Assembly: GCA_028709805.1 (NCBI GenBank)
Contig: JAQUTL010000004.1
Coordinates: forward strand, 48,008 to 112,007
DNA: 64,000 nucleotides
Reading direction: 5' to 3'
Origin: Victivallaceae bacterium
GTDB lineage: Bacteria > Verrucomicrobiota > Lentisphaeria > Victivallales > Victivallaceae
Shown here: one piece after another, positions 18,248-27,058 of the stretch
Position numbering within the stretch: position 1 is the first letter of the stretch
Layout: each line of letters starts with the position of its first letter
Position numbers and translations under genes: made by a program
Notes under the pieces: generated by a model
The model's database searches: none
The model's input: the letters and a program-made list of their open reading frames with translations, nothing else
Told to the model about the DNA's origin: nothing

Positions 18248-18881
18248 TGTCCGCCGCCTTTGCCGCCAGATTCCATATATAATGCGGAGCCGTAAGCACC
18301 ACCGGATCCAGCGGACATTTCCGCCAGAACCGCAGTTGATTTTCAAGCGGAAAAATCCGGTCGTTCTCGCCGGCAAAAACCTGCCGGTAAATATTTTTCG
18401 GGGCGTCGCCCGGTGCGGCGATCCGCATCTCCAGCGCCAGAAGCTCAAGTTTCTCCGCCTCCGCCGGACGGTCGGAGGAAAATTCGCCGGGAATTCCGGC
18501 GCGCCGGTTGAATTTCCGCCGCGCGGCTTCGCTCCAGTTTTCGGCCGTAGCGTGAAAAATCTCCGGCGCAATGCCGTATTCCGATGACACCGGGTCCAGC
18601 GTTCCGTTGAATGCGCAGGCGCTTTTCAGCTCCGTCCGCCGCAGCGTGCGGGCCGCCTGCCAGACGCCGAGCGACCACGCGGCAAGATGCACATTTTTAT
18701 ATTCACGCAGCTTTTCCAAAGGAAAATCCTCGTCGGTATAGTCGTACACATACCAGAGCGCGCCCTCCTCCGGCACCAGTCCGGACACGGCGCGCGACCT
18801 CGGGATCGAACCGCCGAACCCGTCGAACACCAGCAAAAGTTCGCCGTTTTTTCCCGGCCCTGACAGTTCGATCACCTTCAT
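18240..18881 (-). CDS. bioG: Pimeloyl-ACP methyl ester esterase BioG
   Basis: 213 residues of the BioG (DUF452) family, an alpha/beta hydrolase that releases the methyl group after chain elongation, functionally replacing BioH. Visible are LLLVFDGFGG near the N-terminus, the nucleophile region HLAAWSLGVWQAAR (Ser), CAFNGTLDPVSSEYGIAP, and a C-terminal catalytic His in APHYIWN. The ATG overlaps the bioF stop by 4 nt and the end overlaps bioC, the usual bioF-bioG-bioC order. Confidence 0.9.
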   Translation of the reverse strand: MKVIELSGPGKNGELLLVFDGFGGSIPRSRAVSGLVPEEGALWYVYDYTDEDFPLEKLREYKNVHLAAWSLGVWQAARTLRRTELKSACAFNGTLDPVSSEYGIAPEIFHATAENWSEAARRKFNRRAGIPGEFSSDRPAEAEKLELLALEMRIAAPGDAPKNIYRQVFAGENDRIFPLENQLRFWRKCPLDPVVLTAPHYIWNLAAKAADNE

Positions 18882-20029
18882 TTCAACGCCTCGGCAATCA
18901 GTTCCGGCGTCTCCTCCGGCAGCGCCGCCGAAAGACTGAAACGCAGCCGGGAACTGCCGGCGGGAACCGTCGGCGGCCGCACCGCGAACACCAGCAGTCC
19001 GGCGGCGCGCATCTTTTCCGCCAGCGCCAGCGCCGGAGCGTTCTCTCCGACAATCGCCGGAACGATCTGCGAATCTCCGAGCGTCCGCAGTCCGGCGGCG
19101 GCCACCGCGGCGCGCACCCGACCGCCCATCGCGGCGAGCCGGCGGCGGCGGGCGGCGAAATCAGCCGTACGGTTAAGTACAAAGTCGCTCCATAAAGCGA
19201 CCACCGGAGGCAGCGCGGTGGAGAAAATGAACGGACGCATGAAGTTGATCAGATAGTCGCGGAGCGGCGGCGACGTCACGCAATAAGCGCCGGCCGAGCC
19301 GAACGCCTTGCCGAAAGTGCCGACGATCACGTCAACATCGTCCGTGAATCCGGCGCACATTCCAAGCCCGTCGCGGCCGCGGACGCCGACCGAATGGGCC
19401 TCGTCAATCACCAGCACCGCATGATAACGCTTTTTCAGTTCGATCAGCCGGGGAATGTCGGCGGTGTCGCCGTCCATGCTGAAGACCGATTCGGAAACAA
19501 TGAAGCTGCGCCGCCCTTCTTTCCACGCCTCGTCCAGCATGGCCTCCAGACGGTCGTAGTCCAGATGCGGATAGCGGCGGAATTTACATTCGCAAAGCCG
19601 CAGCCCGTCGATAATGCTGGCGTGGTTGAGCTTGTCGGAAAAAACCGCGTCATCCCGGCCGGTCAGCGCGGGCAGAATGCCGATGTTCGCGTGGTAGCCG
19701 GAATTGAAGACCAGCGCCGAAGCGCCGTAAAGCCGCGAAATTGTCGCCTCAAGCTGCTCATGAGCCGGCGTGTCGCCGCCCAGAAGCCGCGACCCGGTGG
19801 CGGCCGGCAGCGGCAGATCATCCGCATAACGCCGGTAAAATTCCCGCCGCAATTCGACGTCGCCCGCCACGCCGAGGTAGTCGTTGCCGGAAAAATTGAG
19901 ATAGACCCGGCCGTCAAGCTCCGCGCGGCCGCCGGAAAGAACCGCGGTTTGACGCAGCGTGCGGAACTGTCCGGAACTTTTGAGCCGGGCAAGCTCGTCT
20001 GAAATTTTTTCAATGAATCCGTCCATCAT
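18878..20029 (-). CDS. bioF: 8-amino-7-oxononanoate synthase
   Basis: PLP enzyme joining pimeloyl-ACP and alanine to form KAPA. 383 residues with LNFSGNDYLGVAGD, LVFNSGYHANIGIL, VIDEAHSVGVRGRDGLG and the PLP-lysine motif GTFGKAFGSAGAYC. Starts MMDGFIEK; the second Met at 20026 is an alternative, with GGAGGAGG just upstream. It is the first gene of the seven-gene bio-metH transcript and follows the promoter/operator at 20057-20093. Confidence 0.95.
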   Translation of the reverse strand: MMDGFIEKISDELARLKSSGQFRTLRQTAVLSGGRAELDGRVYLNFSGNDYLGVAGDVELRREFYRRYADDLPLPAATGSRLLGGDTPAHEQLEATISRLYGASALVFNSGYHANIGILPALTGRDDAVFSDKLNHASIIDGLRLCECKFRRYPHLDYDRLEAMLDEAWKEGRRSFIVSESVFSMDGDTADIPRLIELKKRYHAVLVIDEAHSVGVRGRDGLGMCAGFTDDVDVIVGTFGKAFGSAGAYCVTSPPLRDYLINFMRPFIFSTALPPVVALWSDFVLNRTADFAARRRRLAAMGGRVRAAVAAAGLRTLGDSQIVPAIVGENAPALALAEKMRAAGLLVFAVRPPTVPAGSSRLRFSLSAALPEETPELIAEALK

Positions 20030-20056
20030 TCACGCCTCCTCCGCCGTTGACTGTTC

Positions 20057-20093
20057 GTGTCATTAATATATCACACGCGCGGAGGAAAGTAAA
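20057..20093 (-). promoter_or_regulatory. Promoter and palindromic operator of bio-metH operon
   Basis: On the minus strand TTTACT (20093-20088), 17 nt, then TATATT (20070-20065). The -10 lies inside a 20-bp imperfect palindrome, GTGTGAT-ATATTA-ATGACAC (20076-20057; 6 of 7 arm positions match). The start codon of bioF is about 30 nt further on, so no room remains for a long riboswitch. The palindrome does not resemble BirA or BioR sites that I know, so the regulator is open. Confidence 0.5.
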
Positions 20094-20123
20094 GCCGGAG
20101 CCGGACGCCGCCCGGCGGTCGCG

Positions 20124-23100
20124 TCACAGCAGATTGGCGATCTCGGCCAGACGTGCCAGTTTGCGCCGCGGCGAAAGCAGCGGACTCACCGTCGGAATCT
20201 TTCCGTCGATCCTGAACGGTGTTCCGATGACCGTCCGGAACAGCGCCAGCCCGTCGCCTACCGACACGCCGACATAATTTTTTCTGGCCGCCTGTATTCT
20301 TATCCGTGTGATCCCGAACAGGTTCTCCGCCGCCTCCGGCAATACGCCGTAGCGGTCGCGGAACTCCTCGCGCAGCGCCGCCAGCTCCTCCAGCGACGAC
20401 GCGCGCGACAGCTTGCGGTAAGCCTCCACCCGGAGCCGTTCGCTCTCTATATAGTCCGGCGGCAGACCGGCCGGCAGCAGATTGTCCGGCGCCTCCCAGG
20501 CGAAACTGACAAAGTCGAGCGCCAGATCGACCTCGGGCAGAAATTCACTCTTCTCTCCCTTGAGCGTCTTTATCTCGTTGGCAAGCAGTTGACAGTACAG
20601 CTCGAAGCCGATGCTCCGCACATAGCCGGACTGCTCCTCGCCCAACAGATTTCCGGCGCCGCGAATCTCCAGATCGCGCAAGGCCAGCTGAAATCCGGCG
20701 CCGAGATTGGAATAACGCCGGATCGCCGCAATCCGTTTCCGCCCGTCCAGCGTCATCATCTCCGAACGCGGCAGCAGCAGACAGGCATAAGCCTGACGCG
20801 GCGACCGGCCAACCCGCCCGCGCAACTGATAGAGTTCGGCCAGTCCGAACCGGTCGGCCCGCTCAATCACAATCGTATTGGCGTTGCCCACGTCCAGACC
20901 GGACTCGATGATCGTAGTGGACACCAGTATGTCCACCCGGCCGGCCAGAAACTCCGCCATCACCCGCTCCAGCTCCTCTTCCTCCATCTGCCCGTGGCCG
21001 ACCGCGATCGCGGCATGCGGAAACATGACCCGCAGCGCCGCGGCGCATTCCATGATGCTCTTCACCCGGTTGTGCAGATAATAGACCTGTCCGCCGCGGG
21101 ACAGCTCGTTTTTCACCACGCCGACCCAGTCCGGATCGCGCTGTCCGCAAATCACCGTCTTCACCGGCAGCCGGGCGCGCGGCGCGGTCATGATGGTGGA
21201 CAGGTCGCGGGCGCCGGCCATGGCCAGATACAGCGTGCGCGGAATCGGCGTGGCCGACATGCTCAACACGTTGGCCGAAGCGCGGAACCGGCGCAGAATG
21301 TCCTTGTGTTTGACGCCGAAACGCTGCTCCTCGTCCACGATCACCAGACCGAGATTGGCGAACGTAACATCGTTCTGGCAGATGCGGTGGGTGCCGATCA
21401 AAATGTCGATCTTCCCCTGCGCGGCGCGCTCAAGTATCCGCTTCTGCTCCGCCGGCGACCGAAACCGCGACACCATTTCTATCTCCAGCGCGTATTCGGC
21501 AAAACGCTCCCGGAAACTGTAAAAATGCTGTTGAACCAGAATTGTGGTCGGCGCCAGCACCGCCACCTGATACCCCGCCATGGCCATGCGGAACGCGGCG
21601 ACCATGGCCACCTCGGTTTTACCGAAACCGACGTCGCCGCACAGCAGCCGGTCCATCGGGTGTTCGGCGGCCAGGTCGCCCTTGACTTCGGAAACCGCGC
21701 GGACCTGGTCGCGGGTAAGTTCAAATCCGCAGCCGTTTTCAAAAGCCAGCTGTTCGTAGTCCTCCGGCGGCAGCGCAAGATTGGGAACGCTGCGCCGGAC
21801 CGCCTGCATGCGCAGCAGATCGGCGGCGTATTCGCGCACCGAACGGATCGCGCCGGCGCAGTCGGTCCGCCATTTTTTGGAATTAAGCCGGCTGAGCGGC
21901 GCCTTCCCCGCCGACCCCATGTAGCGGCTGACCAGATGCGCCTGCGTCAATGGCACATAGAGCATTTTTTCGTCGGCGTATTCCAGCACCATCACCTCGC
22001 GGCGGCTTTCGCGGCCGGCCAGCACCTGAATTCCGCGGAAAATGGCGATGCCGTAATTGACGTGAACGGCGCAGTCACCTTCATTCAGATCGGCCACGAT
22101 GTCGCACGAATCAAGATTGAGCCGCGAACGGATCGACGGAGTCCGCTCCGCGCCGCCGTCGGCCGCCGCCCCACCGCCGCCCCGTTTAAGGTTGACCGCA
22201 AAAAGTTCCTTTTCGTTGAGAAAAACCAGCTTCAGCTCCGGAATCAACACTCCGGCCGGCAGCGAACCCTCCGTCACCTCAAGGTTCCGGCTGCTCAAAT
22301 CATAGGCTTCGAGCCAGCGGCGGATATGGGAGAGTCCGGCGGCGTCGCGCCCGCCCATCACCACGGTGTATCCGGTGTCCAGCCACTGTTCGACCTGATC
22401 GCGAATCTGACCGCGCACCAGTTCCAGCGAGCTTTCCATGACCTCCTCCGGCAGAAGACCGGTCAGGTGGGCAACCGCCGGAAAACAGCCGAACGGCTCG
22501 ACCAAGCCACCGGACCCAGCGTCTGCGCCGCCGCCCCACTCGCAGCGGCCGGCCAGTCCGCCCCACTCCACGGCAAAGGCGGCCAACTTTTCGTCCGAAC
22601 CGAAATTTTTCAGCTGGCCGTAACAAATATCCGGCCACACCAGAACCGGACGCAGCTTGAGCAGCCGGACATATTCGGAAAAAAACACCGCGCCAGCCCC
22701 GTCGCGCGCCGGCAGACTCCCGGCAATCACCGAATATGAATCGACCCGCCCCTCCGAACGCTGGTTCGCCACCGAAAAACGGCGCATCGACACCAGTTCG
22801 TCCCCCCAGAACTCCAAACGCACCGGGAAGTCGTGCGCCGGACTGAACACGTCCACAATTCCGCCGCGCCGGGAAAACTCCCCCGGTGACGCCACCTCAA
22901 ACTCATCGTCATAATCCAGCTCGACCAGTTTTGCAACCAGCGCCCGGAACCCGGGCTTCCCGCCCAGCCCCAACTCCATCCGGCTCGACTTCAACCGCTC
23001 CGGCGACGGCGCCCGCTCAATCAGCCCACCCGCCGACGCCACCAGAATGTCCGGCGGCGACGAAACCAGCTTGAACAACACATTAAGATATTCCGCCTCC

Positions 23101-23366
23101 TGCTCCAGCGTCAGCAACCGACCGCCCGGCAGCTCCGGGAGCAGCTCCACCCTCCGCGGTTCGCCCAGCTCCGCCGCCAGCATTCGCAACGACTCCGCCA
23201 GAGCCGCGCATTCCCGCCCGCCCGGAAGCAGAAACAGCGACGGACCGCCGCCGGAACCGAACGCCCATGCCGCATAGGGCAAAACCGTCTCGTCAATCTG
23301 TCGCAGACTCTCCGTTTCCGGCGATGCGCTCAGAAATTTCTTTATTTTTTCACGCCATTTCTTCAT
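20124..23366 (-). CDS. mfd: Transcription-repair coupling factor
   Basis: 1080-residue DNA translocase that removes stalled RNA polymerase and recruits UvrA. The N-terminal UvrB-like part (FEVASPGEFSRRGGIVDVFS) is followed by the RNA polymerase-interaction domain (CAVHVNYGIAIFRGIQ), then the superfamily 2 helicase with GDVGFGKTEVAM (Walker A), VDEEQRFGVKHK (motif II), SATPIPRTLYLA and QLRGRVGRSPRQAYA (motif VI), and a TRCF domain at the C-terminus. Somewhat shorter than E. coli Mfd (1148), mainly in the N-terminal part. Divergent from the sigma factor gene. Confidence 0.96.
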   Translation of the reverse strand: MKKWREKIKKFLSASPETESLRQIDETVLPYAAWAFGSGGGPSLFLLPGGRECAALAESLRMLAAELGEPRRVELLPELPGGRLLTLEQEAEYLNVLFKLVSSPPDILVASAGGLIERAPSPERLKSSRMELGLGGKPGFRALVAKLVELDYDDEFEVASPGEFSRRGGIVDVFSPAHDFPVRLEFWGDELVSMRRFSVANQRSEGRVDSYSVIAGSLPARDGAGAVFFSEYVRLLKLRPVLVWPDICYGQLKNFGSDEKLAAFAVEWGGLAGRCEWGGGADAGSGGLVEPFGCFPAVAHLTGLLPEEVMESSLELVRGQIRDQVEQWLDTGYTVVMGGRDAAGLSHIRRWLEAYDLSSRNLEVTEGSLPAGVLIPELKLVFLNEKELFAVNLKRGGGGAAADGGAERTPSIRSRLNLDSCDIVADLNEGDCAVHVNYGIAIFRGIQVLAGRESRREVMVLEYADEKMLYVPLTQAHLVSRYMGSAGKAPLSRLNSKKWRTDCAGAIRSVREYAADLLRMQAVRRSVPNLALPPEDYEQLAFENGCGFELTRDQVRAVSEVKGDLAAEHPMDRLLCGDVGFGKTEVAMVAAFRMAMAGYQVAVLAPTTILVQQHFYSFRERFAEYALEIEMVSRFRSPAEQKRILERAAQGKIDILIGTHRICQNDVTFANLGLVIVDEEQRFGVKHKDILRRFRASANVLSMSATPIPRTLYLAMAGARDLSTIMTAPRARLPVKTVICGQRDPDWVGVVKNELSRGGQVYYLHNRVKSIMECAAALRVMFPHAAIAVGHGQMEEEELERVMAEFLAGRVDILVSTTIIESGLDVGNANTIVIERADRFGLAELYQLRGRVGRSPRQAYACLLLPRSEMMTLDGRKRIAAIRRYSNLGAGFQLALRDLEIRGAGNLLGEEQSGYVRSIGFELYCQLLANEIKTLKGEKSEFLPEVDLALDFVSFAWEAPDNLLPAGLPPDYIESERLRVEAYRKLSRASSLEELAALREEFRDRYGVLPEAAENLFGITRIRIQAARKNYVGVSVGDGLALFRTVIGTPFRIDGKIPTVSPLLSPRRKLARLAEIANLL

Positions 23367-23373
23367 TCGGCAC

Positions 23374-23401
23374 TTGACTTTTTAAAAGAATACAGTATAT
23401 T
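23374..23401 (+). promoter_or_regulatory. Promoter of sigma factor gene
   Basis: TTGACT (23374-23379), 16-nt spacer, TATATT (23396-23401), between mfd and the sigma gene. The predicted transcript has a leader of about 105 nt with two small hairpins. Confidence 0.6.
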
Positions 23402-23415
23402 AAAGTTTCCTATTG

Positions 23416-23474
23416 GTGTGTTCGCACACTTTTAGCACGTGTATTAATATAGTTATTTTTCGCATCAATGCGAA
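23416..23474 (+). promoter_or_regulatory. Leader hairpins upstream of sigma factor gene
   Basis: Two perfect inverted repeats in the predicted leader: GTGTG-TTCG-CACAC (23416-23429), a hairpin with a stable TTCG tetraloop, and TTCGCAT-CA-ATGCGAA (23459-23474), about 40 nt before the start codon. Either could be an mRNA-stability or translational element, or a protein-binding operator. Function is not known. Confidence 0.4.
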
Positions 23475-23514
23475 TCGTATTTGAAACTTTCGGGAAAAAT
23501 CAGGACGGGTGAAT

Positions 23515-24792
23515 ATGGCCGAAGCTGTCAAAAAGAGCAAACGGAGCACCGCGGCAAAAGCGGAGCCGGTCGCGGAAAAGATCATCCCGGCCGCCATCGA
23601 AGAGGCGACGCCGGTCACGGAAAAAACCATTCCGGCCGACTTGATTGAAGCGGCACCGACCAAAGCGAAAAAGCCGGCGGCCGGAAAAAAATTGACCGTT
23701 TCCGGAAAAGCTGCGGCCGAGACCGCAACTACGGCCGGAAAAACCATCGCCGTTGAAGAGGTCGCAAGCATAAAAAAGTCGGCGGCTCCGGAAAAAACGG
23801 CGGTTAAGCGAATCCGCAAAACAACGGCAAAACCGGCGGATGACGCCGACGGTTCCCATTCGCGCCACGCCGCGCCGGCTCCGGCCCGGCCGAGAACCAA
23901 ACACGAAAAAGAACTCGCCCGCAAAGCCGCTCTGGAGTCGAAAACCACCGTCGGCAGCCGCAACGACACCATGAAAGTCTACATGGGCGAGATCGGTCAA
24001 ATATCGCTGGTTTCCAAAAACGAGGAAGCTGAACTCGCGGAAGCCATCCATAACGGCGACGTCGCCGCCCACGAGGAGGCAAGATCAACTCTGATTAAAG
24101 CCAACCTCCGGCTGGTGGTGAAGATCGCTCACGATTTCAAAGGACTCGGTCTGCCGCTGCTTGACCTCATCAGCGAGGGTAACATCGGCTTGATGCGCGC
24201 AGTCGAAAAATTCGACCCGGCCAAGGGGGCAAAATTCAGCAGCTATGCCGCGTGGTGGATCAAACAGTCCATGCGCCGGGCCCTGGCCAACCAGAGCCGC
24301 ACCATCCGCATTCCGGTGCAGTCGGCCGGCAAGATCAACAAAATAAAATCGGTGCGCATGAAGCTGACCGAGTCGTTCGGCCGCGAGCCGACCGACGCGG
24401 AAATCGCCGAACATCTTGATTTTTCGGAACGCACCGTAGCCGGACTCCGTCTGGCCGATCTGAGAACGTTCAGTCTCCACGACCCGATCCAGCAGGGCGA
24501 AGAGGGTGAATTTCAGGACATCATCCCGGACCGCCGCGCCATGACCCCGGATCAGGTGCTCGGAGACGTGGAGTCGGTCGACCGGCTGGTCGATCTGCTG
24601 GAGGAGCTGGAGGCGAGAGAAAAACTGATTCTGAAAATGCGCTTCGGGCTGGACGGATATCGGGCCAGAACGCTGGAGGAGGTTTCGCAGGCCATCGGAC
24701 GAACCCGCGAACGCGTCCGCCAGATTCAGAATCAGGCGCTGACCAAACTTAAAACTCTGCTGGCCGATGAGGCCGGCTTTGCCGCCGAATAA
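23515..24792 (+). CDS. rpoD: RNA polymerase sigma factor, RpoD/sigma-70 family
   Basis: 425 residues. The first 145 or so are a low-complexity Lys/Ala/Glu/Pro tract with degenerate repeats of the form EK(I/T)IPA..IEEA.P. Then come region 1.2 ([19 protein letters not shown]), region 2 ([55 protein letters not shown]), region 3 and region 4 ([20 protein letters not shown]). The pattern is that of a primary or primary-like sigma factor, without a full region 1.1. ATG at 23515 is preferred over GTG at 23509 because of spacing from AGGA. rpsU follows after 37 nt. Confidence 0.9.
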   Translation: MAEAVKKSKRSTAAKAEPVAEKIIPAAIEEATPVTEKTIPADLIEAAPTKAKKPAAGKKLTVSGKAAAETATTAGKTIAVEEVASIKKSAAPEKTAVKRIRKTTAKPADDADGSHSRHAAPAPARPRTKHEKELARKAALESKTTVGSRNDTMKVYMGEIGQISLVSKNEEAELAEAIHNGDVAAHEEARSTLIKANLRLVVKIAHDFKGLGLPLLDLISEGNIGLMRAVEKFDPAKGAKFSSYAAWWIKQSMRRALANQSRTIRIPVQSAGKINKIKSVRMKLTESFGREPTDAEIAEHLDFSERTVAGLRLADLRTFSLHDPIQQGEEGEFQDIIPDRRAMTPDQVLGDVESVDRLVDLLEELEAREKLILKMRFGLDGYRARTLEEVSQAIGRTRERVRQIQNQALTKLKTLLADEAGFAAE

Positions 24793-24829
24793 GATTAACC
24801 GCAAACGCAACGTAAAGGGGGTGAACAAT

Positions 24830-24994
24830 ATGCATACAGAAGTACGTCTGAAGAAGGGCGAGATCATCGACCGCGCTCTGCGTCGGCTCAAGAAGAAGCT
24901 CGACAAAGAAGGTACGCTGAAGGAACTGCGCAATCGCCGCCATTACGAAAAGCCGAGCGAGATCAAGCGCAAGGCCAAGCAGCACCGCCACTAA
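24830..24994 (+). CDS. rpsU: Ribosomal protein bS21
   Basis: 54-residue basic protein of the small ribosomal subunit: [20 protein letters not shown] and [16 protein letters not shown] are typical. The ATG at 24830 is set by a very strong AAAGGGGGTG site 6 nt upstream. Read-through from the sigma gene 37 nt upstream is likely, which recalls the rpsU/rpoD linkage of the macromolecular synthesis operon, here in the order sigma-rpsU and without dnaG. A clear terminator follows. Confidence 0.95.
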   Translation: MHTEVRLKKGEIIDRALRRLKKKLDKEGTLKELRNRRHYEKPSEIKRKAKQHRH

Positions 24995-25305
24995 TTGGCG
25001 GTAAAGTTTGAAAACCCGTCGTTCGCGGCGGGTTTTTTATTTTTAAATCCGAATTGGAATAATTCGGGAGTATCAGATTTCCGCTGCGCGGAACGGTTCC
25101 CGTTTTCGGCCGGAGTACCGGCGTGTTGAGGTCGATAACGCCCGTGTCGCCTTTTAGTTTTTTACCGGGAAGTTGCACTTTGGTCTGGAGTCTGTCTCAT
25201 CGCGGATAAAATGTTATTGTCCACAGTCTTCCCGCGCGCAGTCTCTTTCCCGGCGTAACCTTGGGCACACCGGCGCGAAACGCGGTCTCGGCGGCGCCGC
25301 CGGCG
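24995..25305. other. Intergenic region after rpsU
   Basis: 311 bases between rpsU and the end of the kinase-like gene. It contains the rpsU terminator (25013-25038), a second inverted repeat CCGAATT-GGAAT-AATTCGG (25049-25067), and a lone DnaA-box-like 9-mer TTGTCCACA (25217-25225). I find no convincing gene in it. Confidence 0.6.
25013..25038 (+). terminator. Rho-independent terminator of sigma-rpsU unit
   Basis: Stem AACCCGTCG/CGGCGGGTT (one G-T pair) with a TTCG tetraloop, followed by six T. It lies 18 nt after the rpsU stop codon. Confidence 0.85.
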
Positions 25306-26487
25306 TCAGCCGATCAGGGTCTCAACGTCCTCAATGTCGCTCAACAGAAATTTCCCGGCTCCGGTCTGCGCAATCAGCTCCACCGGAGTGACAATCTCCT
25401 GCGCCGCCAGCGTCTCCGTAAAAAAACCGAACGCGCCGGACGATTTCAGCTTGACGCTCAACTCCGGCAGCGGCTCAAAATAAAGTCTTCCCGGCGATTC
25501 CCACGCCGCCACCTTGCGGTGCGGAACCCGGCAGAGCTGAAGAAACATCGAGCGCAGAAACAGCGTTTCCGCCTCCTTCTCCGAATATTCACGCATTTCA
25601 AAGGTGCGCCGCAACGCGGGGGCGGCCCACATCTCCGGCGTCATTATCTCCTGCTGAAGCCAGTTTTTGCGCAACAGCGTAAGCTTGTCGCCGTCAATCA
25701 CCGGAGTGACGAATTTGGCGTAGCCGTCCAGCATCTGCCGGCTCCGCTTCGGCCACTCGTTGACCCGCCGCTCGGCGGAACGGGCGACCTCCTCAAAAAA
25801 GAAGTCGCGCGCCTCCGACGTGGTGACGGCAATGCCGCTTGAAGTGATCGCCAGCAGCATGTCCTCCTCCGGAAGTCCCTCGCGCAGCTGAAGCACCACC
25901 CGCTGCATCCGGCGGCGCTGCGTTTCGGACAGCTCGTCCTCCCGGGTTATCGCAATCATGTCCACCAGCACGATCTCGCCCATCTTCTCCGAAAACAGAA
26001 GATTGCCGAAATGAAGGTCGTCATGATAAAATCCGCTGCGGAAAAAGTTGCGCAGAAAGGTGGTCAGCAGCGCCACGAACGGCTCGTACTGGCCGTTGGC
26101 GTAGACAAAGGAACGGTAAAAATAGTCCTGAACCGTCTCGGCGCCCGGAAACTCACGGGTTATCAGCAGATTGCGGCTGCCGCACGCCCCCCAGCCCAGA
26201 CAATCGACGGTGGGAATATGTTCTTCACGAAGCATGGCGGCGGTTTCATATTCGGTCTTCGCCTTGGGAAAAAGCCGGCTCTTCAGCTGACGCAGCGGAG
26301 CGTCCGGGTGCTCAAGCTTCAGATAGAGGTCGCCGATATGGTAGACCGACCGCACCGGGTTGGTCTTGACGATATACTCGTCTCTAAGCTCAACACCGCG
26401 CATCGCCGCCGCGTCCTTCACGTCCGGAATGCACCACTCCCAGTCGCCGGACAGCAAGTCCGGTTCGTCATCGCCGCCGTTGTTCAT
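25306..26487 (-). CDS. Lipopolysaccharide kinase-like protein (Kdo/WaaP family)
   Basis: 393 residues with a eukaryotic-like small kinase fold of the Kdo kinase/WaaP/InaA group. The catalytic loop reads FYHDDLHFGNLLF (HxDLHxGN) and the metal-binding aspartate is in EIVLVDMIAITR; an N-terminal lobe has VYHIGDLYLKLE (putative ATP-lysine). Such kinases phosphorylate sugars in LPS core. About 170 C-terminal residues after the kinase core are not recognised. Its ATG overlaps the rsmD stop by 4 nt, so it ends a guaA-rsmD-kinase operon. Confidence 0.75.
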   Translation of the reverse strand: MNNGGDDEPDLLSGDWEWCIPDVKDAAAMRGVELRDEYIVKTNPVRSVYHIGDLYLKLEHPDAPLRQLKSRLFPKAKTEYETAAMLREEHIPTVDCLGWGACGSRNLLITREFPGAETVQDYFYRSFVYANGQYEPFVALLTTFLRNFFRSGFYHDDLHFGNLLFSEKMGEIVLVDMIAITREDELSETQRRRMQRVVLQLREGLPEEDMLLAITSSGIAVTTSEARDFFFEEVARSAERRVNEWPKRSRQMLDGYAKFVTPVIDGDKLTLLRKNWLQQEIMTPEMWAAPALRRTFEMREYSEKEAETLFLRSMFLQLCRVPHRKVAAWESPGRLYFEPLPELSVKLKSSGAFGFFTETLAAQEIVTPVELIAQTGAGKFLLSDIEDVETLIG

Positions 26488-27050
26488 AACCCCTCCAGAG
26501 AATTGATTATCAGAAAATCGGTTCCCCCGAACCGCCGGACCCGGCGGCTGCGCGGAGCCGAAAGCAGAAATTCACCCGTCACTCCGGCCGGCCGGTCTGG
26601 AAGCTCCCAGACAATGACGGCGTTTTTCGCCCAACTTCGGAAGTCCGCCCGGCCGATCAGTCCGCGGAATCCGGTCAGGCTGTCGTCATACGGCGGGTCG
26701 GCCAGCACCAGCGTCGGCGCCGGCGGCTGGAACCTGAACAGCTCCACCGGTGAGTTGACCACATTGGTGGCCGCCGCCGGAACCGCGGTGCCGACTTTGG
26801 CCGCGTTGCGGGAGATGAAGTCGCAATGCCGCGCCTCCCGCTCGACAAACCCGACAAACACCGCGCCGCGGCTCATCGCCTCCAGCCCCAGCGCGCCCGA
26901 TCCGGCGTACAGATCCCAGACCACCGCGCCGGCAAGATCGCCCAGACTGTTGAACAGCGCCTCGCGCGAACGGTCGGCGGTCGGCCGCACCGCCATGTCC
27001 GGCGGTACGGCGAGAGGAATACTGCGGGCGGCGCCGCCGATGATTCTCAT
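26484..27050 (-). CDS. rsmD: 16S rRNA (guanine966-N2)-methyltransferase
   Basis: 188 residues from MRIIGGAARSIPL, the typical RsmD start; a GTG six codons upstream would overlap guaA more deeply and is less likely. RPTADRSREALFNSLG, the SAM site VWDLYAGSGALGLEAMSRGA and the catalytic LADPPYDDS are all present. It methylates G966 of 16S rRNA. Located 8 nt after the guaA stop. Confidence 0.92.
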   Translation of the reverse strand: MRIIGGAARSIPLAVPPDMAVRPTADRSREALFNSLGDLAGAVVWDLYAGSGALGLEAMSRGAVFVGFVEREARHCDFISRNAAKVGTAVPAAATNVVNSPVELFRFQPPAPTLVLADPPYDDSLTGFRGLIGRADFRSWAKNAVIVWELPDRPAGVTGEFLLSAPRSRRVRRFGGTDFLIINSLEGL

Positions 27051-27058
27051 ATCGGAAA

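Noticed and set aside
16505..18295. 596-codon plus-strand open frame over the bio genes
   Set aside because: The minus-strand bioA, bioD and bioC genes explain the region; the plus frame has shadow-like composition.
20030..20060. Cobalamin or SAM riboswitch before the bio-metH operon
   Set aside because: Only about 30 nt lie between the likely transcription start and bioF, too short for either riboswitch.
20589..22739. 716-codon plus-strand open frame over mfd
   Set aside because: Mfd motifs on the minus strand are unambiguous; the plus frame is a GC-driven shadow.
25217..25225. Lone DnaA-box-like TTGTCCACA
   Set aside because: Single copy in a non-AT-rich spacer; expected by chance.
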